Below, one piece after another: positions 7,592 through 15,951 of a stretch of 64,000 nucleotides of DNA (position 1 is its first letter; every line of letters starts with the position of its first letter). A program made the position numbers and the translations under genes. Source of the DNA: Flavisolibacter longurius (lineage in GTDB: Bacteria; Bacteroidota; Bacteroidia; Chitinophagales; Chitinophagaceae); assembly GCA_013327885.1 (NCBI GenBank), contig JABUMY010000010.1, positions 164,461 to 228,460 of the forward strand, read 5' to 3'. A model generated the notes under the pieces. That model ran no database searches. It was not told the origin of the DNA and saw only the letters and a program-made list of their open reading frames with translations.

Positions 7592-9733
7592 ATGACAAAA
7601 AATGTTTTTATCGCTTCCGCCGAGCCCTACAGCGGAAAATCTATTGTATCATTAGGATTGGTAAACATGCTGTTGGGAAAAGCCCAAAAGGTGGGCTATT
7701 TCAAGCCGATCATCAATCCAGATCCCAATGAAAAAAAAGACGTACACATTGATACCATCACCAGCTTTTTTGGTCTTCCCCATGCCTATAACGACAGCTA
7801 TGCCTTTACGCGGCAGCAGGCATTAAAGATGTTTGAAATGGAAAACCAGGGAGCATTGATTGACACGGTCATCCACAAAATAAAAAAGCTGGAGGAAACC
7901 CATGATTTTATCCTCATCGACGGCAGCGACTTTGTCGGCGAAGGCACTTCGTTTGAACTCGAAGCAAATATCAGCATAGCCAAAAACGTAAATGCTCCCG
8001 TAATCATTGTGGTATCCGGCGATCATAAAACAGTGCCGCAGGTGCTCAATGCCGCCCTTACCATCTGGCGCAGCTTTGAAGCCCGTGAACTGCAGGTGAT
8101 CGGTTTGATTGTTAACAAAGTGCAACCCGACCAGGTGGAAGGCTTGAAAGACTTTTTAAGCAGCCAGTTGCCGGAAACCGTGGCGCTTTCCATTATACCG
8201 GAAATCAAAAACCTGGACGCCCCGACCATGAAAGAGATTGCCGATCACCTGAACGGCAAAATCGTACTGGGACAGGAAAGGCTAACCAACCAGGTGGATA
8301 ATTTTATCACCGGGGCCATGCAGGTGCCGCAATTTCTAAACCATGTGAAAGAAAACGTGGTCATCGTTACACCATCTGACCGGGGCGATATTGTGATCTC
8401 TGCCCTGCAGGCCAATCTCTCCACCAATTACCCAACTGTTGCCGGTATTGTTTTAACCGGTGGCGGCCAGCTCGATAAACCGGTGCAGCGCCTCATCGAA
8501 GGTCTGCAAACCGTGGTACCGATTGTTTCAGTAACAACTGGTACGTTTGAAACCACAGCGCATGTCAGTTCGATTCGGTCTCGCATCACACCGGATAACA
8601 AGCAGAAGATCCAGTTGGCGATCGATACCTTCAATAAATATGTTGATGTGCAGTCGCTGGATGAAAAGCTTGTCACTTTTGAATCCGAAGGCATTACGCC
8701 GCATATGTTCCAGTACCAGATCACCAAAAGAGCCCGGAGCCAGCGCAAGCACATTGTGCTGCCCGAAGGTAATGATGACAGGGTGCTGACTGCCGCAGCC
8801 CGGCTGCAAAACCAGGACATTGTTGACCTGACTGTATTGGGAGATCCCACACAGATTGCCGCTTCTATCAAGCGCCTTGGGCTGAACCTGGATACAAACC
8901 GCATGCAGATCATCGACCCTGCCAATTCTGACCTGTATAACGATTATGTACAAACGCTTTATGAACTGCGGAAAAGCAAAAATGTTTCGCTGGAAATGGC
9001 CCGTGACCTCATGACGGATGTTTCTTATTTCGGAACCATGATGGTATACAAGGGACATGCCGATGGCATGGTGTCAGGCGCTGTGCATACCACGCAGCAT
9101 ACCATCCGGCCGGCCCTGCAATTTGTGAAAACCAAACCGGGGATATCGGTGGTTTCCTCCATCTTCTTTATGTGCCTGCCCGACCGGGTAACGGTTTTTG
9201 GCGACTGCGCCGTGAATCCCGATCCAACGGCCGAGCAACTCGCCGAGATCGCAATTTCTTCGGCAGAGAGCAGCCAGAATTTTGGCATTGAGCCACGCAT
9301 CGCCATGCTGTCTTATTCCTCGGGAAGTTCGGGTGAAGGTGCAGACGTGGAAAAAGTGCGGCAGGCAACGGCTATTGTCAAACAAAAACGTCCTGACCTG
9401 AAGGTGGAGGGCCCGATTCAATACGATGCTGCTGTCGATCCCGTGGTGGGCCGGCAAAAGCTACCTTCTTCGGAAGTGGCGGGAAGGGCCAATGTGCTGA
9501 TCTTCCCTGACCTGAACACTGGTAACAATACCTACAAAGCCGTACAGCGGGAAACCGGTGCATTGGCCATCGGGCCCATGTTGCAGGGACTAAACAAACC
9601 GGTAAATGACCTGAGCCGCGGTTGCACGGTGGATGATATTTTCAACACGGTGATCATCACGGCCATTCAAGGCCAGGAAGAAACGGCTGCCAGCAACGTA
9701 AAAGCAGTGCAGGAAACCTCTCATGCATCCTAA
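7592..9733 (+). CDS. pta: Phosphate acetyltransferase (long form)
   Basis: It converts acetyl-CoA and phosphate to acetyl phosphate, the first step of acetate production. The long form has an N-terminal P-loop BioD-like (AAA_26) domain with ASAEPYSGKS (9-18), a central DRTGG regulatory domain (about 210-330, TPSDRGDIVI), and the C-terminal PTA_PTB catalytic domain with GNDDRVLTAAARL, DGMVSGAVHTT, YSSGSSGEGADVEKV and GPIQYDAAVDP. The frame stays open upstream to a TTG at 7532, but the ATG at 7592 (MTKNVFIAS) matches the family N-terminus and gives 713 residues, the usual size. ackA follows 31 bp later. Confidence 0.95.
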   Translation: MTKNVFIASAEPYSGKSIVSLGLVNMLLGKAQKVGYFKPIINPDPNEKKDVHIDTITSFFGLPHAYNDSYAFTRQQALKMFEMENQGALIDTVIHKIKKLEETHDFILIDGSDFVGEGTSFELEANISIAKNVNAPVIIVVSGDHKTVPQVLNAALTIWRSFEARELQVIGLIVNKVQPDQVEGLKDFLSSQLPETVALSIIPEIKNLDAPTMKEIADHLNGKIVLGQERLTNQVDNFITGAMQVPQFLNHVKENVVIVTPSDRGDIVISALQANLSTNYPTVAGIVLTGGGQLDKPVQRLIEGLQTVVPIVSVTTGTFETTAHVSSIRSRITPDNKQKIQLAIDTFNKYVDVQSLDEKLVTFESEGITPHMFQYQITKRARSQRKHIVLPEGNDDRVLTAAARLQNQDIVDLTVLGDPTQIAASIKRLGLNLDTNRMQIIDPANSDLYNDYVQTLYELRKSKNVSLEMARDLMTDVSYFGTMMVYKGHADGMVSGAVHTTQHTIRPALQFVKTKPGISVVSSIFFMCLPDRVTVFGDCAVNPDPTAEQLAEIAISSAESSQNFGIEPRIAMLSYSSGSSGEGADVEKVRQATAIVKQKRPDLKVEGPIQYDAAVDPVVGRQKLPSSEVAGRANVLIFPDLNTGNNTYKAVQRETGALAIGPMLQGLNKPVNDLSRGCTVDDIFNTVIITAIQGQEETAASNVKAVQETSHAS

Positions 9734-9764
9734 ACATTTGTGCAGACTCAACCCTTCAATAAAC

Positions 9765-10973
9765 ATGAACATTTTTGTTGTAAACTCCGGTAGTAGCTCG
9801 ATTAAATACCAGCTGTTTACCATGCCCGATGAAAAGCCGATTTGCGTGGGATTGGTGGAACGCATTGGCCTGGAAAACTCCGTCATCACGCATAAATTCC
9901 AACAAAACGGAGAAGAAAAGGTCATTCGCCGTACGCTTGAACTTCCCGATCACGAAGCGGGTTTACACGAAGTGGCGAAACTGCTGACGGATGCTGAAAT
10001 CGGCGTTATACAAAACCCAGGGGAGATCGATGCGATCGGGCACCGGGTAGTGCACGGCGGTGAAAGCTTTTCCTGCACAACAGTAATCACCAGGGAAGTC
10101 AAAGAAGAGATCAAGAAACTGTTTTCGCTGGCGCCCCTGCATAACCCCGCCAACTACCTGGGCATAGAAGTAGCGGAGAAGATCTTTACCAATGCCACGC
10201 AGGTAGCGGTTTTTGATACGGCCTTTCACCAAACGATGCCTGAAAAAGCTTTCCGCTATGCCATACCACAGTCCTTTTATTCGGACCTCGGCATTAGAGC
10301 CTATGGCTTTCATGGCACCAGCCATAAATATGTCACCGAAAAAACGTTGCAATTCCTGCAAAATCCAAAGGCTAAGATCATTACCATCCATCTCGGGAAC
10401 GGCTGCAGCATGGCCGCTGTGAACGCCGGCAAATCGGTTGACACCAGCATGGGTTTTGGTCCCCTAAGTGGCCTGGTTATGGGCACCCGTACCGGTGACA
10501 TAGATCCCTCTATTATTTTTTACCTGGTGAACCAGCTTGGTTATAATCTTGAACAGGTCAGCAACATGCTGAATAAAAATAGCGGCATGTTGGGCTTAAC
10601 TGGTTTTAGTGACATGCGTGATATTTTAAAGGCGAGAGAGGAAGGAAATGAGCATGCTTCGCTTGCGTATGCGTTGTACGCTTACCGGATCAAAAAATAC
10701 ATTGGCGCTTACACTGCCGTACTGAATGGGCTTGACGCCATTGTTTTTACCGCCGGCGTGGGTGAAAACGATGCCGCTACCCGACAGCTTGTTTGTGCAC
10801 AGATGGATTACCTCGGCATTGGGCTGGATGAAACAGAAAACAACACTCGGACACCCGGCATCAGGGATATCAGTGCAGCGGATTCCAAGGTAAAAGTATT
10901 GGTGGTCCCTACCAACGAAGAGCTGGAAATCGTCAAACAGTGCTATTCGCTTTTGCAGGAAGAAATGGCATGA
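9765..10973 (+). CDS. ackA: Acetate kinase
   Basis: It transfers phosphate from acetyl phosphate to ADP, giving acetate and ATP, and completes the Pta-AckA pathway with the gene upstream. The ASKHA-fold motifs are clear: NIFVVNSGSSSIKY at the N-terminus, IGHRVVHGG, FDTAFHQTMP with the catalytic aspartate, GFHGTSH, IHLGNG and FTAGVGEN. The upstream in-frame ATG at 9723 overlaps the end of pta and adds 14 atypical residues, so the ATG at 9765 is preferred (402 aa, normal length). The short gap indicates one operon. Confidence 0.96.
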   Translation: MNIFVVNSGSSSIKYQLFTMPDEKPICVGLVERIGLENSVITHKFQQNGEEKVIRRTLELPDHEAGLHEVAKLLTDAEIGVIQNPGEIDAIGHRVVHGGESFSCTTVITREVKEEIKKLFSLAPLHNPANYLGIEVAEKIFTNATQVAVFDTAFHQTMPEKAFRYAIPQSFYSDLGIRAYGFHGTSHKYVTEKTLQFLQNPKAKIITIHLGNGCSMAAVNAGKSVDTSMGFGPLSGLVMGTRTGDIDPSIIFYLVNQLGYNLEQVSNMLNKNSGMLGLTGFSDMRDILKAREEGNEHASLAYALYAYRIKKYIGAYTAVLNGLDAIVFTAGVGENDAATRQLVCAQMDYLGIGLDETENNTRTPGIRDISAADSKVKVLVVPTNEELEIVKQCYSLLQEEMA

Positions 10974-11118
10974 TGGCCTTGGCTACAAACAATTCGTGGC
11001 AACCCATTCTTTCCATCGCTAAAGACTGGAAATCTGTTTAATAGCCCAACCGCAAGCAGGAATAATAAATAGACAAAATATCACGTTTATTTATTATCTT
11101 TTCACTAATTCCACTGGT

Positions 11119-11388
11119 ATGAAAAGCATGCTGCTCCTTTTTCTCTTTTCGGCCGTTACACCGGGTAAAGAAACCGTTTACGTTTGCAAAACAACCACAA
11201 ACGCCACTTACCACGCCAAAAAGGATTGTCGCAACATGAAAACCTGCAAGCAGGATGTGCTGGAAGTAAGCCTGGAAGAAGCTACCGATCAGTACAAAAA
11301 GAAAGCGTGTAAGCTTTGCTACCGCGAACCCGATTTCCTTCTTTTCCCTTCCCCTGTCATTGTTCCACTCGATGGGATTCTGGAATAG
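11119..11388 (+). CDS. Small secreted Cys-rich protein
   Basis: The 89-residue product has a short hydrophobic N-terminus (MLLLFLFSAV) followed by a cysteine pattern: VYVCKT, then YHAKKDCRNMKTC, then KKKACKLCY. This H-x4-C-x4-C ... E-E-A ... C-x2-C arrangement recurs in small Bacteroidota proteins and looks like a metal-binding or disulfide knot of the Ada/nuclease-associated type. A periplasmic or surface location is inferred from the leader; no function can be assigned. Confidence 0.65.
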   Translation: MKSMLLLFLFSAVTPGKETVYVCKTTTNATYHAKKDCRNMKTCKQDVLEVSLEEATDQYKKKACKLCYREPDFLLFPSPVIVPLDGILE

Positions 11389-11777
11389 TTTACCCATTAG
11401 CCAATTACCCTTACAAATGCTTTTATCATTGCCCGCTTTTAGCGTCTTGCATCATTCTTCCAAATTTCACTGCAAAGCAAAGGTTAGGCTCTGAAGGTAA
11501 TGCCCCCTTTTCTCACTCTCGAAACCACGTAAAATCACATTTTTGAATGATGCAACTCATGGCAATCCGGCCTGCTTTGTTGCACTTTTGTATTGTCCTG
11601 GTAAACAGGATAGAAATCCAATAGCTAAAACCAAATCCTACCCAATGAAAACAAAGGCTTCCGCATCAATGTTGCTGCAAACTCACCAGTTGAGAATGCA
11701 CCTGTTCAACAGGTTGAAAGGGAACAACAACGTGGGGACAGCGCTTATTCACTAACCGGATCGTTAAAAACAACAAC
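11389..11777. other. Intergenic region, no firm gene
   Basis: A 36-codon frame (11645-11755, starting MKTKASASMLL) and a short palindrome ACCTGTT-C-AACAGGT (11700-11714, inside that frame) are the only things seen; neither is convincing. Confidence 0.45.
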
Positions 11778-11954
11778 ATGAAAAACATCGTGCTTTACTT
11801 TCCCGATGCTGTTAACCTGCGGGCCTTTGTTCTGGTAGAGAACCTGGATGTTCGTCGTGTTGATCAGAAAAGCCAGCAGTTAAAGGGATTTTTCTCCAAA
11901 CAGCTTTATGCAAAAGCGACAAAGCTTTATGGCGCCATTGAATTGCCGGCTTGA
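11778..11954 (+). CDS. Small conserved-type Bacteroidota protein (58 aa), paralogue of 5236-5409
   Basis: The ATG at 11778 opens a 58-codon frame (MKNIVLYFPDAVNLRAF...) ending TGA at 11952-11954. It aligns without long gaps to the protein at 5236-5409: an initial beta strand, a helix containing L-x-x-F, a mid-protein (L/I)-x-G-x-F, and a final A-x-x-x-Y-x-A segment. Two copies with the same length and pattern support real coding. There is no signal peptide. The function is unknown. Confidence 0.6.
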   Translation: MKNIVLYFPDAVNLRAFVLVENLDVRRVDQKSQQLKGFFSKQLYAKATKLYGAIELPA

Positions 11955-12077
11955 AGAGAATAGTTTTTTCGTCCAATCCTATGATATAATGTATTGACCG
12001 GGCTCCTGTACAAGAAAAAAAAATTTCGCTTTGAGAGCTTTGTTAAGGACGCACCCGGCGTACAAAAATGAAAACTA

Positions 12078-12320
12078 ATGACCTACCAAGAATTCAACCT
12101 TCTATCCTATTCTGAAAAAATAGAAGCAACCAAAAAAGCCTCGCATGTAATGAGTTTACAGGATGAGCAGTACTTCCGGTTTTTATACCAGTTAAACGGA
12201 TTTTACATTGAAGTCTTTTACCACAAGGAGCTCAACTTTATCAGCGCCTTGCAGGGTTTTATGGATTGTAACCTGCTTACACCGTACCTGGACAAAATAG
12301 ACCTTGAAATGGCTTATTGA
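12078..12320 (+). CDS. Small conserved-type Bacteroidota protein (80 aa)
   Basis: The protein starts MTYQEFNLLSYSEKIEA and contains FLYQLNGFYIEVFYHKELNFI and LLTPYLDKIDLEMAY. The YQL-x-x-FY-(I/V)-EV-x-Y core with a final YLD-x-I motif is one I recognise from short cytoplasmic proteins widespread in Chitinophagaceae, often in several copies per genome. No domain of known function is seen. It lies 123 bp after the 58-aa gene on the same strand. Confidence 0.65.
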   Translation: MTYQEFNLLSYSEKIEATKKASHVMSLQDEQYFRFLYQLNGFYIEVFYHKELNFISALQGFMDCNLLTPYLDKIDLEMAY

Positions 12321-12344
12321 CCTGGCAGAAAAGAGTGAAACACT

Positions 12345-13439
12345 CTATTTGATAATGGTTTGTAGCCGTTCCCATAGCGCCGTTTGAAAGGGAAGCGAAA
12401 TAAAGCTGCCATCCCGCAACAATCCCATGCGTACCACAACAAGTCCTTTAGAGGGAACGATGCTCAACACCTGGCCGTTTTTTCCCATGGCTGAAAACAT
12501 GTCAACTGGCGCTGCGCTATTTAGTGAAGAAGGAAATACAATCTGCGATTGCGGCAACATGGCGGAAGCCTTTCCATTTAGCCACCACAGGTAACCATAA
12601 GAAAGATTCAGGTTTTGCGATGTTGAAATTGAAGCATTGAAATAGTCGGCATCGCCCAAAATATCTTTGCCTTCCCACTTGCCGCCCGCCAGCATTAAGA
12701 TGCCAAATTTTGCCATGCTGCGCGGTGTGCTCCAATACACATTGTCATTATCGTTTTTGATCCACTGCCCATCCATGCCAATAGGATTCTTGAGCTTTTC
12801 ATCAAAATACGCTGCAAAGGATTTTCCGGTTGCCTTGGCCACCACATTGTGCAAAAGCGTGTACGGAGCGTTGTGGTAAGCCCATCGGGTTCCTGCATCT
12901 GCTTTGTAAACCAGGGCTTGTGGCGACGTATCACTGAGATCGCCTGCGCCATCATCCAGCCCGCTTGTCATGGTCAACTGGTGGCGTACCGTGATCAGGT
13001 TTTCTTTAGCAGGCTGCAAATTGGTCCAGCCTGCACCCAAATATTTTGCGCTGCGGTCGGTAATCGACAGAAAGCCTTCTTGTTGTGCCTTGCCAACTAC
13101 AAAACCTGTCAGCGTTTTTCCGGCCGATGCCCAATACCAGGGACTGTTAGCCGTAAAAGGTGCATTTCCCTGGATGGTTTGCCCGAAATATTTTTCCAGT
13201 ACGATCCTGCCGTCTTTTAACACAAGAAAGGCGCGGGTTTGTTCCGATTCAAGAAAGGTGTAGAGCGCCGGTAGTTGACTTGTGTTCCAGCCAAGGCTTT
13301 CCGGAGAAAGGGTTTCCCAGTTACTGCTACCGTTTGGGAAGAATATTTTGTTGGCAGGTGGAGTTGGTTCAGGAGCTTCTTCCTTTATACAGGAGGTTAG
13401 CACAAGAAAGCCTGCGAGAAGAAGAAGGAGATTTTTCAT
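12345..13439 (-). CDS. Serine hydrolase lipoprotein, class C beta-lactamase fold
   Basis: The 364-residue protein begins with a lipoprotein signal peptide (lipobox LTSC, C17), so it is exported and lipid-anchored. The beta-lactamase/DD-peptidase fold is shown by the S-x-x-K motif SAGK (S105-K108), the Y-x-N motif YHN (188-190) and a third active-site element in SAMGKNGQ near residue 330. The family includes esterases, peptidases and class C beta-lactamases; the absence of a typical KTG and the lipid anchor argue for an esterase or peptidase rather than antibiotic resistance. It stands alone on the minus strand. Confidence 0.82.
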   Translation of the reverse strand: MKNLLLLLAGFLVLTSCIKEEAPEPTPPANKIFFPNGSSNWETLSPESLGWNTSQLPALYTFLESEQTRAFLVLKDGRIVLEKYFGQTIQGNAPFTANSPWYWASAGKTLTGFVVGKAQQEGFLSITDRSAKYLGAGWTNLQPAKENLITVRHQLTMTSGLDDGAGDLSDTSPQALVYKADAGTRWAYHNAPYTLLHNVVAKATGKSFAAYFDEKLKNPIGMDGQWIKNDNDNVYWSTPRSMAKFGILMLAGGKWEGKDILGDADYFNASISTSQNLNLSYGYLWWLNGKASAMLPQSQIVFPSSLNSAAPVDMFSAMGKNGQVLSIVPSKGLVVVRMGLLRDGSFISLPFQTALWERLQTIIK

Positions 13440-13701
13440 ACCCGGATATCGACGTGGATTTTCTGGGCAAGTTTAAAGCGGTTTATCCAGCAATGCAAGT
13501 AAAGGAAAACAAATAAGCATTATCGCATTTTACATCATTCCTTTTCTCTTAAAATACATGCTTGTCTTTCAGTCACTTGCATGTAAAGCTAAAGAAGTCG
13601 TTTTAAAAATACCAATAGCCAAGTTCATTCTTTTCCAGCCAAAAATCCACCGAACAGTTTTGGAGAATAATCATTTTCATTACAAATTCGTCAAAAATCA
13701 A

Positions 13702-13725
13702 AAGCCCCCGCAAAAGCAGAGGCTT
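13702..13725 (-). terminator. Hairpin followed by T-rich tract on the minus strand
   Basis: AAGCCTCTGC-TTTT-GCGGGGGCTT on the minus strand (10-bp stem, two G-U pairs) is followed by TTGATTTTTGA. No gene is recognised immediately upstream on that strand. Confidence 0.5.
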
Positions 13726-13947
13726 GATGACATCATAGCTGCACGTTTGGAGGAACGGGCCAACCTCACAGGCGATAGATACTGAATGATTCGTTTTGAA
13801 GAACTGGCTGGACTTATTGGCGATATGAAATTATCAAGCTCGCCTAAGATCCAAGCCATCTTACTTAAAGATACAAAGAATACAGGTCAGGATTGAAAAC
13901 AGCAACTGGAGATAGCACAAGGAGTCTATTCGGTACGCAATAAAAAA

Positions 13948-13969
13948 GGGCTGGATAGAAATCCGGCCC
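13948..13969 (-). terminator. Hairpin followed by T6 on the minus strand
   Basis: GGGCCGGAT-TTCT-ATCCAGCCC on the minus strand (9-bp stem with one G-U) is followed directly by TTTTTTATT. It lies 228 bp after the RRM gene and may end its transcript. Confidence 0.6.
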
Positions 13970-14196
13970 CGCTTTAAAATCCAATATCCTATGAAAAACC
14001 AATGCAATGTTACAACAACTTGCGGTTATTTGCAAGGAGAAACCGTACGTTGGGGATAATTTATGAATTAAGTAGCGGAAACCTGCAGGCGACATCGCTC
14101 CCATCATAGCCTTAACTTGTTAGGAAATAGGACAATTCCTTTTTACAAAACCATGTTTACAATGTTGCCGGGGATTCGTTTCCGAAAGGAAAAATC

Positions 14197-14436
14197 TTAG
14201 TTGTTGTATTCCTGCACCGATAGCGAAAGCGAATCCACCTCTTTTTGATGAAGTGCATCGATGGCGTTTTGCGCTGCGATATTGTCTTCCATTTCGATAA
14301 AACCAAAACCACGCGACTCACCGCTGAAAATATCTTTGGGAATTTCTACCGATTGAACATCGCCATAAGCAGCAAACATTTCCATCAAATCCTCATCCTG
14401 TATGTCACTGCTTAAATTGCTTATATAAATGTTCAT
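14197..14436 (-). CDS. Single-RRM RNA-binding protein
   Basis: The 79-residue protein is one RNA recognition motif: RNP2 is IYISNL (3-8) and RNP1 is RGFGFIEM (42-49), with the typical AAQNAIDALH helix. Such stand-alone RRM proteins are common in Bacteroidota and cyanobacteria and bind single-stranded RNA; cold or stress roles are proposed for some. A longer in-frame start at 14496 adds 20 residues with no RRM similarity, so the ATG at 14436 is used. It is probably monocistronic. Confidence 0.88.
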   Translation of the reverse strand: MNIYISNLSSDIQDEDLMEMFAAYGDVQSVEIPKDIFSGESRGFGFIEMEDNIAAQNAIDALHQKEVDSLSLSVQEYNN

Positions 14437-14933
14437 GGCTGTATGCTTTTTAGAAATTTGCGCAAAGCTTACAATGTGCAAGCTTTGCGGAATCATCCGA
14501 AGATCGCCTTTTAAAAACGGGCAACCTAGTTTTGCAGCTAATATTAACAGATGGCGTTATGTTTACATGCGGGAATAGTGCTGTTGATTAAGTAGACAAG
14601 TACAATATCTATCACTAGAACGGTATTACGTTATCGGGCTTACTTGCAACATGTTATTTGGCAGGGCGGTGCCTGGAAAAGTTAGTACCGACCTATGTCA
14701 CCAGACACTTAGACCTGCACAACCTATAAACATCGGATCGGACAAAGGTCTGGTTCCTACCTATGGATTGTCTGGTGAATGCCGGAATTAAGCTTTTTTA
14801 AAGCGTTGGCGGCCCTTTGCACGCAATGCCGGCAACACAAGTTATAAACAGGAACGACAAAATCCGATGGCGACTGACGCTTCTCCTACCCAGTATGAAA
14901 CTCAATAAAAACAACTACCAGATCACGTATTAC
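14437..14933. other. Intergenic region with nested inverted repeats
   Basis: No gene is seen. The only structure noticed is the nested inverted repeat at 14699-14777. Confidence 0.5.
14699..14777. repeat. Nested inverted repeats, possible RNA structure
   Basis: CACCAGACA (14699-14707) pairs exactly with TGTCTGGTG (14769-14777), and inside it AGACCT (14711-14716) pairs with AGGTCT (14746-14751). An alternative pairing CCAGAC (14701-14706) with GTCTGG (14748-14753) is also possible. Confidence 0.35.
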
Positions 14934-15941
14934 TTACTGATAGAAAAAACGAAAACTGGTGCTGTCAATTGCTAGTTGATCAATACCGCCCCTACCGGGC
15001 ACAAACTGCATTTTTACCACGGCTGTTTTCCGTGGACCAACGTCTTTAACACTATTGTGTGTATGCAGCACGTAATAAAGCGTGTTGCCCTTTTGAAATA
15101 GATCACCATGTCCCGGTCCATTTTCTCCTAACTGCTTTTTGTGGATAATGGGATTACCACTGAATTTTTTCCAGGGTCCCAACGGGCTGCTGCTGGTTGC
15201 ATACCCTACTGCGTAATCTGGGTTGCGAAAATCATTGGCGGAATAAACAAGGTAATACAGGTCTTTGTGTTTGATGACCGTGGGACCTTCGGTAACAGGC
15301 CAGGGTGCATTTGCCGTATTCTCCCACCCATCCGTTGCCGTTATGCACTCCTGCAAGGTTTCGGGTTTAATGGCAGAAAGGTCTTCCGTCATCTCCGCAA
15401 CCATTATTCGGTTGCCCTCCGTCAACCGAACATGATAGAGATAAATTTTACCATCATCATCAGTAAATACAAAAGGATCGATCTGCTTTACCGGCGCTTG
15501 CAGGGCCACTTTGTTTCGTTGAACAAATGGGCCTGCCGGATCCCTGCTTTCGGCAATGGCAATATTCTCGTTTGCCACGTAAGCCATCAAAAACTTTTTG
15601 TTGTGGACAAACACCTGCGGTGCCCAAAAACCGGTAGTTCCAAACACATCTTCTCTCTGTAACGCATAACCGTTATTTGAACTTGCTGCTTGCCAGTTTT
15701 GGAGGTCTCTCGAACGATAGACCCGGAATCCTTCCGCTGTTTTGCCTTCAACCGTTCCGTATAAATAATAACTGCCTCCATGCGCAAAAATGGTAGGGTC
15801 AGCCAGGAAAATAGGCGTAGAAAGTTTATTAGTTACAGGCGAAACGCTTTTGCATTTTGCCAGAACAAAAAGTGCTAGGTATAAGACAAAAATGCGCTGA
15901 ATGCTTTTGCCCACATGTATATTCCAAAAATAATTTCGCAT
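14934..15941 (-). CDS. GH43-family glycosidase, lipoprotein
   Basis: The 335-residue protein has a lipoprotein-like leader (FVLAKC, C30) and a five-bladed beta-propeller GH43 pattern. The three acidic residues of the family are placed as expected: base D48 in FLADPTIF, pKa modulator D155 in KQIDPFVF, and acid E218 in PVTEGPTV. GH43 enzymes remove arabinose, xylose or galactose from plant polysaccharides; the exact activity cannot be read from sequence. Its start is 10 bp downstream of the stop of the PHP-like gene (15952-18054), so the two are probably cotranscribed. Confidence 0.85.
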   Translation of the reverse strand: MRNYFWNIHVGKSIQRIFVLYLALFVLAKCKSVSPVTNKLSTPIFLADPTIFAHGGSYYLYGTVEGKTAEGFRVYRSRDLQNWQAASSNNGYALQREDVFGTTGFWAPQVFVHNKKFLMAYVANENIAIAESRDPAGPFVQRNKVALQAPVKQIDPFVFTDDDGKIYLYHVRLTEGNRIMVAEMTEDLSAIKPETLQECITATDGWENTANAPWPVTEGPTVIKHKDLYYLVYSANDFRNPDYAVGYATSSSPLGPWKKFSGNPIIHKKQLGENGPGHGDLFQKGNTLYYVLHTHNSVKDVGPRKTAVVKMQFVPGRGGIDQLAIDSTSFRFFYQ

Positions 15942-15951
15942 CCACTACTTG

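Larger units (their letters stand above)
13440..14196. other. Intergenic region with two hairpins and no convincing gene
   Basis: Plus and minus frames here (for example 13558-13785 and 13865-14107) run through the two hairpins listed separately and show no protein-like pattern. Confidence 0.5.

Noticed and set aside
13558..13785. 75-aa plus-strand ORF
   Set aside because: Runs through a hairpin/terminator and has no recognisable pattern.
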